A stretch of 64,000 bases of DNA, taken from contig JAHDFP010000008.1 in NCBI GenBank assembly GCA_020628095.1, positions 92,953 through 156,952 on the forward strand, in the 5' to 3' direction. The notes below the pieces were generated by a model that was given only the letters and a program-made list of their open reading frames with translations, ran no database searches and was not told the DNA's origin. Of this stretch, positions 34,806 through 43,761 are shown in pieces. Position numbers and translations under genes: made by a program. This DNA is from Saprospiraceae bacterium (lineage in GTDB: Bacteria; Bacteroidota; Bacteroidia; Chitinophagales; Saprospiraceae). Position 1 is the stretch's first letter. Every line of letters starts with the position of its first letter.

Positions 34806-36002
34806 ATGTTATACAAAAGTCTTATAGTCATACTAACGCTACTATTATTACCCGAATGTGCCGTCTCACAAATACAAAAAATAGCAGATCAGGTATCAGA
34901 ACTATTGAGTCAAAAATCACTCAGCGACGCGGATCGCGCAGACTTAGAGACTCTAAGGAAGTCTCTAAAGGTTTACCGCGATTTTAAGGATAAAGAGAAA
35001 AAACCAAACGGCAAAGTGGGCTTTGGATTTACAGGTAATGAGTCAGATCTAAGAGATATATTTAAGATAGCAGCAGGCATTGAGATGGAATACGGTATCT
35101 ACCCATTAGAGTTAGATATAAAATTTGATTTTCAAGCGGTAACTAGTAATGGCGAATTAGAAGAAAATGTGTCGGACATAGACATATCGTTAGACTATCA
35201 CCCTAAGCTGGGTAATGGATTAGCCCTTGAGACTTATACTTTTGTTACACGATTTAATAATACCTATCTCAGCATTGACCACAGGTGGGAAGCTGGCGCG
35301 GGAGTTATCTTTAATTTTTTCTCGACCGGTCATCTGACCTCTAACGGCAGAGACATTGAGGAAAAACTATCCGCTTTACCTGAATACAAAGTGCAAGGTG
35401 ACAGACTATGGTCATGCTATGATAATGCCTGCCGTATTATGAACGCATCTGATGGAGGCGACTATGGGTTGACTGCCGATGACATCAAACATATAAGCGA
35501 CGTCCGATACGACTATGACAAAGTCAACAAAAAGAATAACTCCAAATTAAGGCTAGCCATGCTTATCGGCATACATTACGAAAACGAGAAAGCCCGTCTC
35601 GAAACTCTCACCAAGTTTAACTCAGTACCCGTGAATTATGACATTGACTTTGATGAGACTAATAAGCTGAGATGGCAAATAAGGCCTACTCTCGTCTATA
35701 AGCCAGATGATATATTCACATTTAAGTTTTATCCCTATTTTAAATTTCCTCTGACAGATAGGATAGATGTCGTCAGGTATGATGAAAACGTTTTCGATGA
35801 GCGCGTTGATAAATTTTACGATATACAGGCCAGTCTCATAGCAAAGATAACGCCTAAGATTTCTTTCGGCATAAGATATAGATACATGAAAGATTTCGCA
35901 CCCAAGCGTACCTACTTCCCTGACATTAACAGAGTGCCCGTCCTTATCATAGGGCAAGAAACAAATAGCTTTTATAATATAGATTTCTCTTATGACTTCT
36001 AA
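34806..36002 (+). CDS. Outer-membrane beta-barrel-type protein (DUF481-like)
   Basis: 398 residues with signal peptide (MLYKSLIVILTLLLLPECAVS, cleavage near residue 21). A coiled-coil-like region follows (QIQKIADQVSELLSQKSLSD... to ~55), then a beta-barrel-type domain with many alternating strands and a final aromatic residue (NSFYNIDFSYDF). Strand blocks such as GIEMEYGIYPLELDIKFDFQ and SFGIRYRYMKDF support an outer-membrane location. Unknown function; it precedes the OMPLA-like gene by 97 nt. Confidence 0.7.
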   Translation: MLYKSLIVILTLLLLPECAVSQIQKIADQVSELLSQKSLSDADRADLETLRKSLKVYRDFKDKEKKPNGKVGFGFTGNESDLRDIFKIAAGIEMEYGIYPLELDIKFDFQAVTSNGELEENVSDIDISLDYHPKLGNGLALETYTFVTRFNNTYLSIDHRWEAGAGVIFNFFSTGHLTSNGRDIEEKLSALPEYKVQGDRLWSCYDNACRIMNASDGGDYGLTADDIKHISDVRYDYDKVNKKNNSKLRLAMLIGIHYENEKARLETLTKFNSVPVNYDIDFDETNKLRWQIRPTLVYKPDDIFTFKFYPYFKFPLTDRIDVVRYDENVFDERVDKFYDIQASLIAKITPKISFGIRYRYMKDFAPKRTYFPDINRVPVLIIGQETNSFYNIDFSYDF

Positions 36003-36040
36003 CCCAATACATGATATTACCTAAGTCATAATTATGGTAC

Positions 36041-36053
36041 ATAAGGGGTAACA
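36041..36053 (+). promoter_or_regulatory. Conserved 13-mer upstream of phospholipase gene
   Basis: ATAAGGGGTAACA, 58 nt before the ATG at 36099 and identical to 28325-28337. TTCATACA follows both copies, at 4 and 10 nt. It may be a shared operator or upstream promoter element. Confidence 0.4.
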
Positions 36054-36098
36054 ATTATTCATACAAATTCTCTATTATAAAGAAACCAACAGTCCATC

Positions 36099-37232
36099 AT
36101 GAAAAAATTATACCTCACCATTGTGCTTTCCTCCCTTAGCCTACTTCTTATAAGTCAAGGCTATATCCCACCTCAGTTTAAGACCAAAACATCAAAATGC
36201 TGGTACAAGTGGACTGGATTTGGCTTCAATCCAAAGAAGATCACATTGCACAAAGAAGATATCAGAATAAATGAATTTTACCATGAAGCTGTAAAATACA
36301 ACTCACCTAATTCTACAATAGGCATTCCATTCGTGGGAGAATATCATTTTAGAAATTACAGTTTCGCTGATCAAAGTAAAAACCTTCTCAAATACAATTA
36401 CTTTTTATTCAATGCCGATATAAGGCCCTCCTTTTATCTTTTCAATACAAGTAAGGACCGGGCCAATCTCCGATTAGAAGCGACCGTACAACTACGTATG
36501 TGGAATAATGGCAGAGCGCCACTCAGGAGTACATTTGACTGGGAACCATCAGCCGCTATCAAAACTCCCAGTTACAAACCTTCCATCACGTACTCCAGAA
36601 GACTGCATCACAATAAATATATGATCAATGACACAACCGTCTGCGAAAAGTATAAGTATATAGAATTAGGATTCACCCATCACTCTAACGGTCAAGACGC
36701 ACCGACCCTCAATAGCCAAGATCCTACCCTACTATTAGATCCATCTATTAAGTACAATATCAATGACGGAGACTTTAGCACTAACTTCATTATACTTAAA
36801 TATAATGCCCTAAAATATGTTGACAACAAGTCCTACATCTTTAGTTGCCCATATATAAAATGGGACGGCATCAATGCCAATGATTTTGTCAAAGGTGATA
36901 TAAACAAATATACAATCGGCTACAATCTACGCATCATAAGAATAGAGAAGCAACTAGGAGCTAAGAGAGACAATACCCTAGAAAGAGACAGGTTTGATTT
37001 TCAGCTTAGCTACGGTATTCCATCGTTCAGCGAGTTCGGAATTAAGAGAAACCTTTCGTGCAGTTTTGAGTACAATGTAAGATTCCCCAATAGTCCTAAT
37101 GTTTCACTATTTGCTCGAGTAGGTTATCTAGGACAAGATGATTATAATATCTTCTTAGAAAATAGTTTCTTTTATTTGAGGTTTGGCATCTCTGCTGCAT
37201 ATCTTAAGTTCGTCCTAAAGAATAGGAAATAG
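36099..37232 (+). CDS. Outer-membrane phospholipase A (PldA/OMPLA-like)
   Basis: 377 residues with signal peptide (MKKLYLTIVLSSLSLLLISQ). The barrel carries LGFTHHSNGQDAPT around residue 195, which matches the OMPLA active-site strand (HxSNG, with His and Ser catalytic). Other strands are typical: YNYFLFNADIRPSFYL, ATVQLRMWNNG, and the terminal FYLRFGISAAYLKFVLK. OMPLA hydrolyses phospholipids in the outer membrane when its integrity is disturbed. It is about 100 residues longer than E. coli PldA. It shares a 13-bp upstream element with the 555-aa gene. Confidence 0.72.
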   Translation: MKKLYLTIVLSSLSLLLISQGYIPPQFKTKTSKCWYKWTGFGFNPKKITLHKEDIRINEFYHEAVKYNSPNSTIGIPFVGEYHFRNYSFADQSKNLLKYNYFLFNADIRPSFYLFNTSKDRANLRLEATVQLRMWNNGRAPLRSTFDWEPSAAIKTPSYKPSITYSRRLHHNKYMINDTTVCEKYKYIELGFTHHSNGQDAPTLNSQDPTLLLDPSIKYNINDGDFSTNFIILKYNALKYVDNKSYIFSCPYIKWDGINANDFVKGDINKYTIGYNLRIIRIEKQLGAKRDNTLERDRFDFQLSYGIPSFSEFGIKRNLSCSFEYNVRFPNSPNVSLFARVGYLGQDDYNIFLENSFFYLRFGISAAYLKFVLKNRK

Positions 37233-37458
37233 GATTATAGGTAGAAGGGAATTTTGTTAGTTACAATTTCTTTGGCAAACATTACACAGAAAAAACATTC
37301 GGATACAATGTCACTTAACCAAAGAAATTCAGTTATAAATACAACAGGAATATAAGACAGTATTATCATTTTATAATAAATTAGATGATAATAAAGTTAC
37401 TTATACGAGCCAAGTATAATTCCTTTATCTATACTGAATATTAGACTTACAGATTGAC

Positions 37459-38727
37459 ATGAAATTCCACCTTCTACTAATCTCCTTTATGGCTATCATT
37501 GCCAGTTGTAATCAGCCTGACGAATCTCAACTTATAGAATTTCAGGATGTAGATAATTTCTGGTCTGCCTATGACAAAATAAAAGCAGAAGCTGACACGT
37601 CGCGACACCTTGCCATACTACAAGAAGAGTTCCTCGACAAAGCCAGTGATGGACAAAATATGTTATTGGAGGTGCGTAACTATAGTCCCGAGGAGTATAT
37701 CCATAGTATTAACTCCTATCCAAAATTCTATACCGCATTAAGAGACAATCTCACCAATAAAGAAGAGATCAAAAAGGATATACTGAAAAGTCTGAACAAC
37801 TTCAAAAAGTTATACCCTCTCAAAAAGCAGGGAAAAATATACATGGGTGTAGGAAATTTCAGGACGCCAGGGACGACGGTAGATTCCATCGTGCTGTTTG
37901 GTTCTGAGATGGCATTTACGAGTAGTGATATGGATATGTCAGAGTTCTCTGATCGCTATGACTACTTCCGCGACTATATCACAGAAAACCCCATCGCCAA
38001 TATCGAGTTCCTCAGTGCGCACGAATTTGTACATACACAACAAATAGAAGCGATGGGAACAAACTTATTATCTGTAGCGCTCAGAGAAGGTAGCGCAGAG
38101 TTCATCGCCGAAATGGTCTCTGATAGAAAATCCACCATCCCAGCTATGAAATATGGCAGGGAAAATAAGCAGGAGGTTATGGACCAGTTTACAAAAGAAA
38201 TGTTCAATACAAGACTGTCATATTGGGTATGGTCGAGCAGAGAGAACCAATTTGGTCATAGTGATTTAGGATATTATGTAGGATATGAGATAAGTCAATT
38301 CTATTACAATAACTCAGAGGACAAAGACAAGGCCATCGCAGATTTGATCGACCTTGATTATTCTGATATCGAAGCAGTGAAAGCGTTTATAGATAAGGTC
38401 AATTATTTTGACGAATCGACTAACGCACTACTAGACGGATATAAGAAAACCCAACCCCAAGTACTATCTGTTGATAGGCAAGGCAATCTATTTACAGTAC
38501 ACTTTTCTGAGGTCATGGATGACAACTATAGAGAATTCAATTATGGTCCGCTCGGAGCCGAAGGCGTGCTTAGAATAAGCGAATATATCGGATTTAGCGA
38601 AGACAAAAAGTCACTATCCTTTAGAGCAGAAGTCAAAGAAAACACCAAACAACAAATCGAATTTTCTGAGCAATTCAGGAGTAAAGAAGGCGTCGAAATG
38701 GTACCCTATCTATATGAGCTAAAATAA
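37459..38727 (+). CDS. Lipoprotein metallopeptidase-like protein (HEXXH)
   Basis: 422 residues with a lipoprotein signal (LLLISFMAIIASC, lipidated Cys17). The probable zinc site is SAHEFVHTQQIEAMG (HEXXH, residues ~196-200) followed by LREGSAEFIAEM, where the Glu may be the third ligand. Before it, IYMGVGNFRTPGTTVDSI and LFGSEMAF form strands typical of gluzincin-type DUF2268 proteins. A C-terminal Ig-like domain (VDRQGNLFTVHFSEVMDDN) ends the protein. It would act on the cell surface or in the periplasm. Substrate unknown. Confidence 0.75.
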   Translation: MKFHLLLISFMAIIASCNQPDESQLIEFQDVDNFWSAYDKIKAEADTSRHLAILQEEFLDKASDGQNMLLEVRNYSPEEYIHSINSYPKFYTALRDNLTNKEEIKKDILKSLNNFKKLYPLKKQGKIYMGVGNFRTPGTTVDSIVLFGSEMAFTSSDMDMSEFSDRYDYFRDYITENPIANIEFLSAHEFVHTQQIEAMGTNLLSVALREGSAEFIAEMVSDRKSTIPAMKYGRENKQEVMDQFTKEMFNTRLSYWVWSSRENQFGHSDLGYYVGYEISQFYYNNSEDKDKAIADLIDLDYSDIEAVKAFIDKVNYFDESTNALLDGYKKTQPQVLSVDRQGNLFTVHFSEVMDDNYREFNYGPLGAEGVLRISEYIGFSEDKKSLSFRAEVKENTKQQIEFSEQFRSKEGVEMVPYLYELK

Positions 38728-38768
38728 TCTTGAAGCCGAGAAATTTTGTATAAAAAGAAAAACATCTC

Positions 38769-38799
38769 TTGAGTCATAATTCTTTTCACACTAACTTTG
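38769..38799 (+). promoter_or_regulatory. Putative Bacteroidota vegetative promoter
   Basis: TTG (38769-38771), 20-nt spacer, TAACTTTG (38792-38799), about 25 nt before the ATG at 38824. This fits the TTTG/TAnnTTTG consensus and contrasts with the AAYAAGTACC class. Confidence 0.45.
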
Positions 38800-38823
38800 G
38801 CTTCCCCTAACCCCAATTAGAAT

Positions 38824-39198
38824 ATGAAAGTCAATATTAGCCCAGAAAACGAAAACTCCACTAAGAAAAAGTGGATCAAAGAAATGACGATATTATTCGT
38901 CTCTTATCAGATAGCAGAACTTAGCCACTACTTTGCCGATGACATTGTGTGGACACTTGTCGGTGATAAGCCCATAGAAGGAAAAGAAAATTTCACTGAG
39001 GCGCTCAGTCAGATGAGTGGCGACAAGGCGACAGAGCTCAATATACATGACATCATCTCTCACGGAAAAAAAGCCGCCATCCACGGAGAGATGAAAATGT
39101 CAGACGGCACATCCTATGGCTTTTCTGATTTTTATGAATTCACTAACATGGGTGCCTCGCTTGTGCAGTCCATCACTTCTTATATTATAAAATTATGA
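38824..39198 (+). CDS. SnoaL-like (NTF2-fold) protein
   Basis: 124 residues, soluble. An N-terminal helix (KEMTILFVSYQIAELSHYFA) leads to FADDIVWTLVGDKPIEGKEN and GMKMSDGTSYGFSDFYEF-type strands, the pattern of SnoaL-like polyketide-cyclase or ketosteroid-isomerase-fold proteins. Members bind small hydrophobic ligands or act as isomerases, but many are uncharacterised. A promoter with a canonical -7 box lies upstream, and a long inverted repeat follows the gene. Confidence 0.7.
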   Translation: MKVNISPENENSTKKKWIKEMTILFVSYQIAELSHYFADDIVWTLVGDKPIEGKENFTEALSQMSGDKATELNIHDIISHGKKAAIHGEMKMSDGTSYGFSDFYEFTNMGASLVQSITSYIIKL

Positions 39199-39210
39199 AG
39201 TACTGTATTT

Positions 39211-39280
39211 TGTTGGCGAGGACACCAACAAAAGCCAGACTAAAATTTAAGCATGCTCATGTCGGTGTCCTCGCTGACAT
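39211..39280. repeat. Imperfect inverted repeat after SnoaL-like gene
   Basis: TGTTGGCGAGGACACCAACA and TGTCGGTGTCCTCGCTGACA pair at about 17 of 20 positions around a ~30-nt loop. The arms resemble the perfect hairpin at 34577-34600 (GATGTCGGCG...). It may act as a terminator for the gene before it. Confidence 0.6.
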
Positions 39281-39327
39281 CCATTAACTTAGAAAACGCG
39301 TAATATTCAATAACTTCACTTTCATAA

Positions 39328-39858
39328 ATGGTATATAGTATGTATAAGTTTGTCTTCTTTATCTTACTAATTTCTCATGTCTTGAGTTGCCACAATACTA
39401 ACCAAAGCGACGAGCCCAAACCAAAAACAATCACCCAAGACACCACCCCCAAAGTGACAGGTATCGGCGGTATTTTCTTTAAGTCCAGTGATCCAGCAAA
39501 ATTGAAAAAATGGTATGGTGATAACTTGGGATTGTCAGTGGACGCATACGGGTCACCGTTCGAGTTTAGGAATGCGCATAGGCCTGACGAAAAAAATTAT
39601 CTCAACTGGGATGCCTTCTCCGATACGACGGATTACTTTGATCCATCAGACAAAGAATTTATGATTAACTATCGCGTCCAGTACATAGAGGCCCTCGTAC
39701 AAAAACTACAGAAAAACAATGTGACCATTCTGGATAGCATCGTCACGTATAGTTACGGAAAATTCGTCCATATTATAGATGACGAAGGAAACAAAATAGA
39801 ATTATGGGAACCGATAGATAGCGTACTGACTACGATGGGCCGCAAGACTACTAAATGA
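39328..39858 (+). CDS. Glyoxalase/VOC-family lipoprotein
   Basis: 176 residues with a lipoprotein signal (FVFFILLISHVLSC). The mature part is a single VOC domain: VTGIGGIFFKSSDPAKLKKW (first beta-alpha unit), GSPFEFRNAHRPDEK, a VQYIEALVQKLQKNNV helix and the end VHIIDDEGNKIELWEP, which carries the usual metal-binding Glu. An exported, lipid-anchored VOC domain is unusual, since most are cytosolic. Role unknown; it could bind a small molecule at the envelope. Confidence 0.75.
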   Translation: MVYSMYKFVFFILLISHVLSCHNTNQSDEPKPKTITQDTTPKVTGIGGIFFKSSDPAKLKKWYGDNLGLSVDAYGSPFEFRNAHRPDEKNYLNWDAFSDTTDYFDPSDKEFMINYRVQYIEALVQKLQKNNVTILDSIVTYSYGKFVHIIDDEGNKIELWEPIDSVLTTMGRKTTK

Positions 39859-39958
39859 CAACGCAGCAAAAAAACTTTCATAAAAAAAACAGAAGCTAAT
39901 AAACCAAAGCATCTATCCATTGTATACCTTATAACAAAAAAAATAAACCAACAAGAAT

Positions 39959-40285
39959 ATGAAATTCACCACCATCTACTCAGGCGAAAACACTATAGAA
40001 CTGCACAACTCTATGCTCGGCAAAGAGACCGTCAAAGTCAATGACGAAATCGTCTCTTCTAAATATTCTATCACAGGCACAGAACACACTTTTTCTGTCA
40101 CAGAAAATGGAGAGACGCAGGAGGGGCGCATCGTGACAGGTTTTAGCCCGCATGGTGTGGTATTCGATTATTATCAAAATGGTAAACCGATTGTCGTCTC
40201 CGAGAAAGGTGGCTGTCTGGTGTTCTTGATAATCTTTCTGGTCTTTGTAGTGATAGGATTTATGGGATCATCTATCTGGGGGTAA
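39959..40285 (+). CDS. Small protein with C-terminal membrane helix
   Basis: 108 residues: a small beta-rich head (MKFTTIYSGENTIELHNSML, YSITGTEHTFSVTENG) and a C-terminal membrane helix (CLVFLIIFLVFVVIGFMG). It is tail-anchored, head in the cytoplasm. No family is recognised. A purine-rich leader precedes the ATG. It stands alone, about 100 nt after the VOC lipoprotein gene. Confidence 0.6.
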   Translation: MKFTTIYSGENTIELHNSMLGKETVKVNDEIVSSKYSITGTEHTFSVTENGETQEGRIVTGFSPHGVVFDYYQNGKPIVVSEKGGCLVFLIIFLVFVVIGFMGSSIWG

Positions 40286-40325
40286 AAAACAAGAAAGCAA
40301 TAACACTGAGATCAGACTCCACGCC

Positions 40326-40443
40326 TTGGATTATGAAATAACCCATGAGCAGTAAATATGCGAGCTGAGGAAATAGAGCAGAGCAAAAAGACCTTTTAAT
40401 GAACTAGTGTGTTGGTTACTTTGGGCCAATGCCAAAGTAACAT
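40326..40443. repeat. 118-bp dispersed repeat, copy 1
   Basis: A 118-bp unit, about 90 percent identical to 56831-56948. It contains two hairpins: TTATGAAATAACCC at the start, and GGTTACTTTGG...CCAAAGTAAC at the end (10-bp perfect stem). It is intergenic, in the 310-bp gap 40286-40595 before the Septu-like genes; the rest of that gap shows no gene. Confidence 0.75.
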
Positions 40444-40530
40444 ATCAAAAGAAAAAACTACTCCGGAATATCCCTAAAAACATTTATTCAAAGACGCCAA
40501 ACAGACTTACCATATCCGCATATAAGTTAT

Positions 40531-40538
40531 TATATTTG
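40531..40538 (+). promoter_or_regulatory. Possible -7 box for Septu-like operon
   Basis: TATATTTG matches TAnnTTTG and lies 57 nt before the ATG at 40596. No clear TTTG element is found 19-21 nt upstream, so this is only a candidate. Confidence 0.3.
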
Positions 40539-40595
40539 AAAGGATAAGCCTAACAATCTGTGGCTACCACATTATAAGCCATAAGCCAATATTAT

Positions 40596-42470
40596 ATGGA
40601 TAAAAAGTCAGGTTCTTCGGAAATAGTATATAGTCAGGGTAATGATTTCAAAACTCTGCTGGCAAGACTCGGAGGTGCATCACCTCTTATCCGAAATATA
40701 GACCGCAGTAAATACGAGAGTCAGTATGGACTCGGCGTACTGGTTGTGATGCTGTCTGTGGCATACATATTAGCCATCGTGCTTAAGGTGTATAATGGTG
40801 ACCAGACACTTTACATCATGGAGTTTCTTGTCATCTTTTACTATTTCGTATTCATGTTCGTTAATGCATACCTGCTGCGATTAGTGCCTAATATACATTT
40901 CGCAGAAAAGAGGTTTGCTAACGAAAGATATATTTTCATATACTTAGCCAGATTGTTATTTCTTTGTCTTAATATGTACCTATTATATCATTTTTCGTTT
41001 AAGCATCAACTGACCTACAAAGATGCTAACGGTCACGTGCAGGCGACATACGCGTCATTTGTTTTTTTCGGGTTTGCCCTATTTGCATTGATACCTTATT
41101 TTATAAAATTATTCCGCTCGCCGACACCATACGACTACGCTGTACAAATCGAAAGCCAAAGAGAATCCGCTCTTTACAAGCAAAAAATAGACGAGTATAA
41201 AAAAGAACTGGAGGATATCAAAAAAGGAAATCTCACGGAAAAAGATGTCGCTCAGATAAGCAATAAAAAAATCAGGGAAAGGCAACATATCTATATCCAT
41301 AATATTGATATTCAAGATTTCAGATGTTTTGAGCATCTGAAATTAGATCTTAACCCAGGCGCCTCTTCTACTAACATGCTAACCTCTATCGTCGGTGATA
41401 ACGCCTCGGGTAAGTCTACCTTGCTCAAAGCAATATGTCTCGGCATCGTTGATGAGTCAGCGAGTATTGGTCTCATCAAAGCGGAAAGAGGAAAATTTAT
41501 CAGAAGGGGAGAAGAAGAAGCCCACATACGAGTCATACTCAGAGATGATCTCTCGGGAAAACATTGCTACATTCTAACAATCATCTCACGAGACGATAAG
41601 ACTGGAGAAGAAATCGTTAGAAAGCATATAGATGATAGACACGGTATATACAGCAATATATTTCTATGCAGTTACGGAAGCCACCGTAGCAACTCCAGCG
41701 ATCATAGCGTAGAAGGTTACTCTAAGTACCACTCGACGAAACACTTATTCGACAAAAACGAAAAGTTACTCAACCCAGAACTGATTATAAGAAGGCAGTC
41801 TACCAAGGAGCAAAGGAAAGTACTGGAGATACTTAATCAAATCTCCAATGCGCCTGAGCTACAATCCAAATTTGAGCTAAACAACAAGGGTATAGAAATC
41901 AATGGACACTCTATCGACTCCAGCAGTGATGGTTTTGTCTCGACGCTCAATTGGGTGCTGGATCTTTATGGTCGGGCTATCGAGTTCGGGGCGATGCGCA
42001 GTACCGATGACCTTGTCGGCATCGTCATTATCGACGAAATAGAAACGCACCTACACCCTAAGTGGCAACGCATCATACTGGATAAGCTCAGGACTTCTTT
42101 CCCGAGGATGCAATTTATCATTACAACGCATACGCCGCTGATACTATCCGCCGCATCTGACTACGAAGACAGCGTGGTTTACAGACTGGAAAATGATGGT
42201 GACAGCAGTGGTCATGTAGAAATCAGAAAAGAAAATATACAGCATAAGTCTATACAGGATATTATGTTCGATGGATTTAATGTAGAGACGATACAGAGTC
42301 CACTGAGTCAGAAAATGTCGCGTCGATATGACGAATTACTTAATAACAAGGATAGAACTAAAATAGAACAAACGGAGCTGGAGGATCTTAGGAAAAACTT
42401 ATATCAGGATTTTGAAGAAATGAATCTTAGTCAGGAAGAACTGAAAAGTCAACTTAAAAAATTTAAGTGA
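40596..42470 (+). CDS. Septu-type AAA ATPase (PtuA-like) with membrane domain
   Basis: A 624-residue protein. The N-terminal half has four membrane helices (about residues 44-64, 72-95, 111-133 and 152-173) and a coiled coil (185-225). It is followed by an SMC/AAA-15 type ATPase: YIHNIDIQDFRCFEHLKL, Walker A SIVGDNASGKSTLL (residues 265-278), Walker B VGIVIIDEIETHLHPKWQ, and the end segment QFIITTHTPLILS. The next gene is an HNH nuclease overlapping by 1 nt (TGATG), the gene order of Septu (PtuA-PtuB). PtuA of described Septu systems is soluble, so this membrane-fused form is notable. It should act in phage defence as the sensor/ATPase subunit. Confidence 0.75.
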   Translation: MDKKSGSSEIVYSQGNDFKTLLARLGGASPLIRNIDRSKYESQYGLGVLVVMLSVAYILAIVLKVYNGDQTLYIMEFLVIFYYFVFMFVNAYLLRLVPNIHFAEKRFANERYIFIYLARLLFLCLNMYLLYHFSFKHQLTYKDANGHVQATYASFVFFGFALFALIPYFIKLFRSPTPYDYAVQIESQRESALYKQKIDEYKKELEDIKKGNLTEKDVAQISNKKIRERQHIYIHNIDIQDFRCFEHLKLDLNPGASSTNMLTSIVGDNASGKSTLLKAICLGIVDESASIGLIKAERGKFIRRGEEEAHIRVILRDDLSGKHCYILTIISRDDKTGEEIVRKHIDDRHGIYSNIFLCSYGSHRSNSSDHSVEGYSKYHSTKHLFDKNEKLLNPELIIRRQSTKEQRKVLEILNQISNAPELQSKFELNNKGIEINGHSIDSSSDGFVSTLNWVLDLYGRAIEFGAMRSTDDLVGIVIIDEIETHLHPKWQRIILDKLRTSFPRMQFIITTHTPLILSAASDYEDSVVYRLENDGDSSGHVEIRKENIQHKSIQDIMFDGFNVETIQSPLSQKMSRRYDELLNNKDRTKIEQTELEDLRKNLYQDFEEMNLSQEELKSQLKKFK

Positions 42471-43330
42471 TGATTAAGATTAATTTTCCAGAACCAAATG
42501 ATCCTGACTGGGTGCGGTGGAGAACACAGTGCGAACAAGAAACTCAAGAGGTCATACAGAAACATAATAATGGGGAACCTTATAAAATAAGAAGTGACAT
42601 ATATAGAAGTGACTTAGTCAAGAAGAAATTCTACCTAAATGACTCATCGGGGCCGCCTTTCTACCGTAAGTGTGCCTACTGCGAATCATCGTTAGCCAAC
42701 CAACATGGTGACATAGAACATTTCAGACCAAAGAAAGAAGTCCATGATGCTAATGGAAAAAAAATAGATCACCCAGGCTATTATTGGTTAGGATATGACT
42801 GGCAAAATCTCTTCCCATCATGCACGAGATGCAATAGCAAATACAACTGGGAAAGACCTGACGAACCCGATCACAAAACTGGAAAAGGTAACATATTCCC
42901 GATAAAGGATGAATCCAAACGTGTGTCATCTCCACAAGGCGATATTACAAAAGAGGAGCCTTTATTACTGCATCCCCTCGTGGATAATCCAGAAGATTTC
43001 TTAGAACTAGAAACTCAAACCGGAAAGATGTTGTCATTCAATGAGCGTGGTCAAATGACCATTAAAATACTTGGCTTCAATGAAAGAGAACAGCTTGTTA
43101 CGGATAGGAAGGAAACGGCCATGCTTACCGTCAAAGCCCTGAACGATTTTAATAACGCACTCACAGAAGAAGACAATCACAATCTTCTTAAATATGCCCT
43201 CATACTGCTCAATGGACTTGCAGGCAAAAAGAAGCATGGATTCGTCTACAGGAAAACTCTAAAAAAGCTCAATAATGTAACCAAAGAATATATTCTCGAA
43301 GTGTTAGAGTCTCGTAATCTTATGGATTAA
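42470..43330 (+). CDS. Septu-type HNH endonuclease (PtuB-like)
   Basis: A 286-residue HNH nuclease. The zinc-binding and catalytic core is CAYCESSLANQHGDIEHFRP (two Cys, then D-x-EH with the catalytic His) followed by YYWLGYDWQNLFPSC and CTRCNSKYNW (second Cys pair and Asn). This is the signature of PtuB and of retron/Septu-associated HNH enzymes. It starts at the ATG at 42470, overlapping the ATPase stop by 1 nt; a GTG 3 nt earlier is less likely. It would cut DNA or RNA when the ATPase senses infection. No reverse transcriptase or ncRNA is nearby, so it is not a retron. Confidence 0.85.
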   Translation: MIKINFPEPNDPDWVRWRTQCEQETQEVIQKHNNGEPYKIRSDIYRSDLVKKKFYLNDSSGPPFYRKCAYCESSLANQHGDIEHFRPKKEVHDANGKKIDHPGYYWLGYDWQNLFPSCTRCNSKYNWERPDEPDHKTGKGNIFPIKDESKRVSSPQGDITKEEPLLLHPLVDNPEDFLELETQTGKMLSFNERGQMTIKILGFNEREQLVTDRKETAMLTVKALNDFNNALTEEDNHNLLKYALILLNGLAGKKKHGFVYRKTLKKLNNVTKEYILEVLESRNLMD

Positions 43331-43485
43331 TACGCTACTTAAGAGTGCCATAATCAGAACGGTTTTAGTTCACGAAATCATTTAATAAGTCACCACTCCA
43401 AAACAACTAACCAAATTTCTCCAACACAAAATGAACTCTAAATCACCATAAGACGTTGCGAGTTTATAAATGTAAACGAATCAAC

Positions 43486-43722
43486 ATGAGTAAGATAAAA
43501 AAGAAAGCCTCCCAAATGCAGAGAATAACAGCCAAAAAAAATGGCGGAACAACACCTAAAGGCTCAGAAACCTCAAGAGCACAAAGCATCGCCGACAAAA
43601 CCAAGCCCCTTACTAAAAACAAAGCCCACAAAATAATTAGCGATGCTGCAAAGCGTCATAACGGTAGAACGCGTAAAGGTTCATTCGAGGCCTTAGTGCA
43701 GAGCGAAATGGATAAGTTATAG
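43486..43722 (+). CDS. Small basic SMP-like protein
   Basis: 78 residues from the ATG at 43486 (MSKIKKKASQMQRITAKKNG); a TTG 30 nt upstream adds unrelated residues. It is Lys/Ala/Ser-rich with GGTTPKGSETSRAQSIADKT and HNGRTRKGSFEALVQSEMDK. The G-x-pattern with AQS triplets recalls the SMP (seed maturation protein) repeat found in some bacterial small proteins. Weak assignment. It is the last plus-strand gene before the minus-strand HTH operon, and the two converge. Confidence 0.5.
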   Translation: MSKIKKKASQMQRITAKKNGGTTPKGSETSRAQSIADKTKPLTKNKAHKIISDAAKRHNGRTRKGSFEALVQSEMDKL

Positions 43723-43761
43723 TAATCTATAGTTAACCGCCGTACAAGGAAATTATAGTGA

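Noticed and set aside
40596..43330. A retron with ATPase and HNH effector
   Set aside because: No reverse transcriptase frame and no msr/msd-like hairpin precedes the ATPase gene; the pair alone fits Septu.
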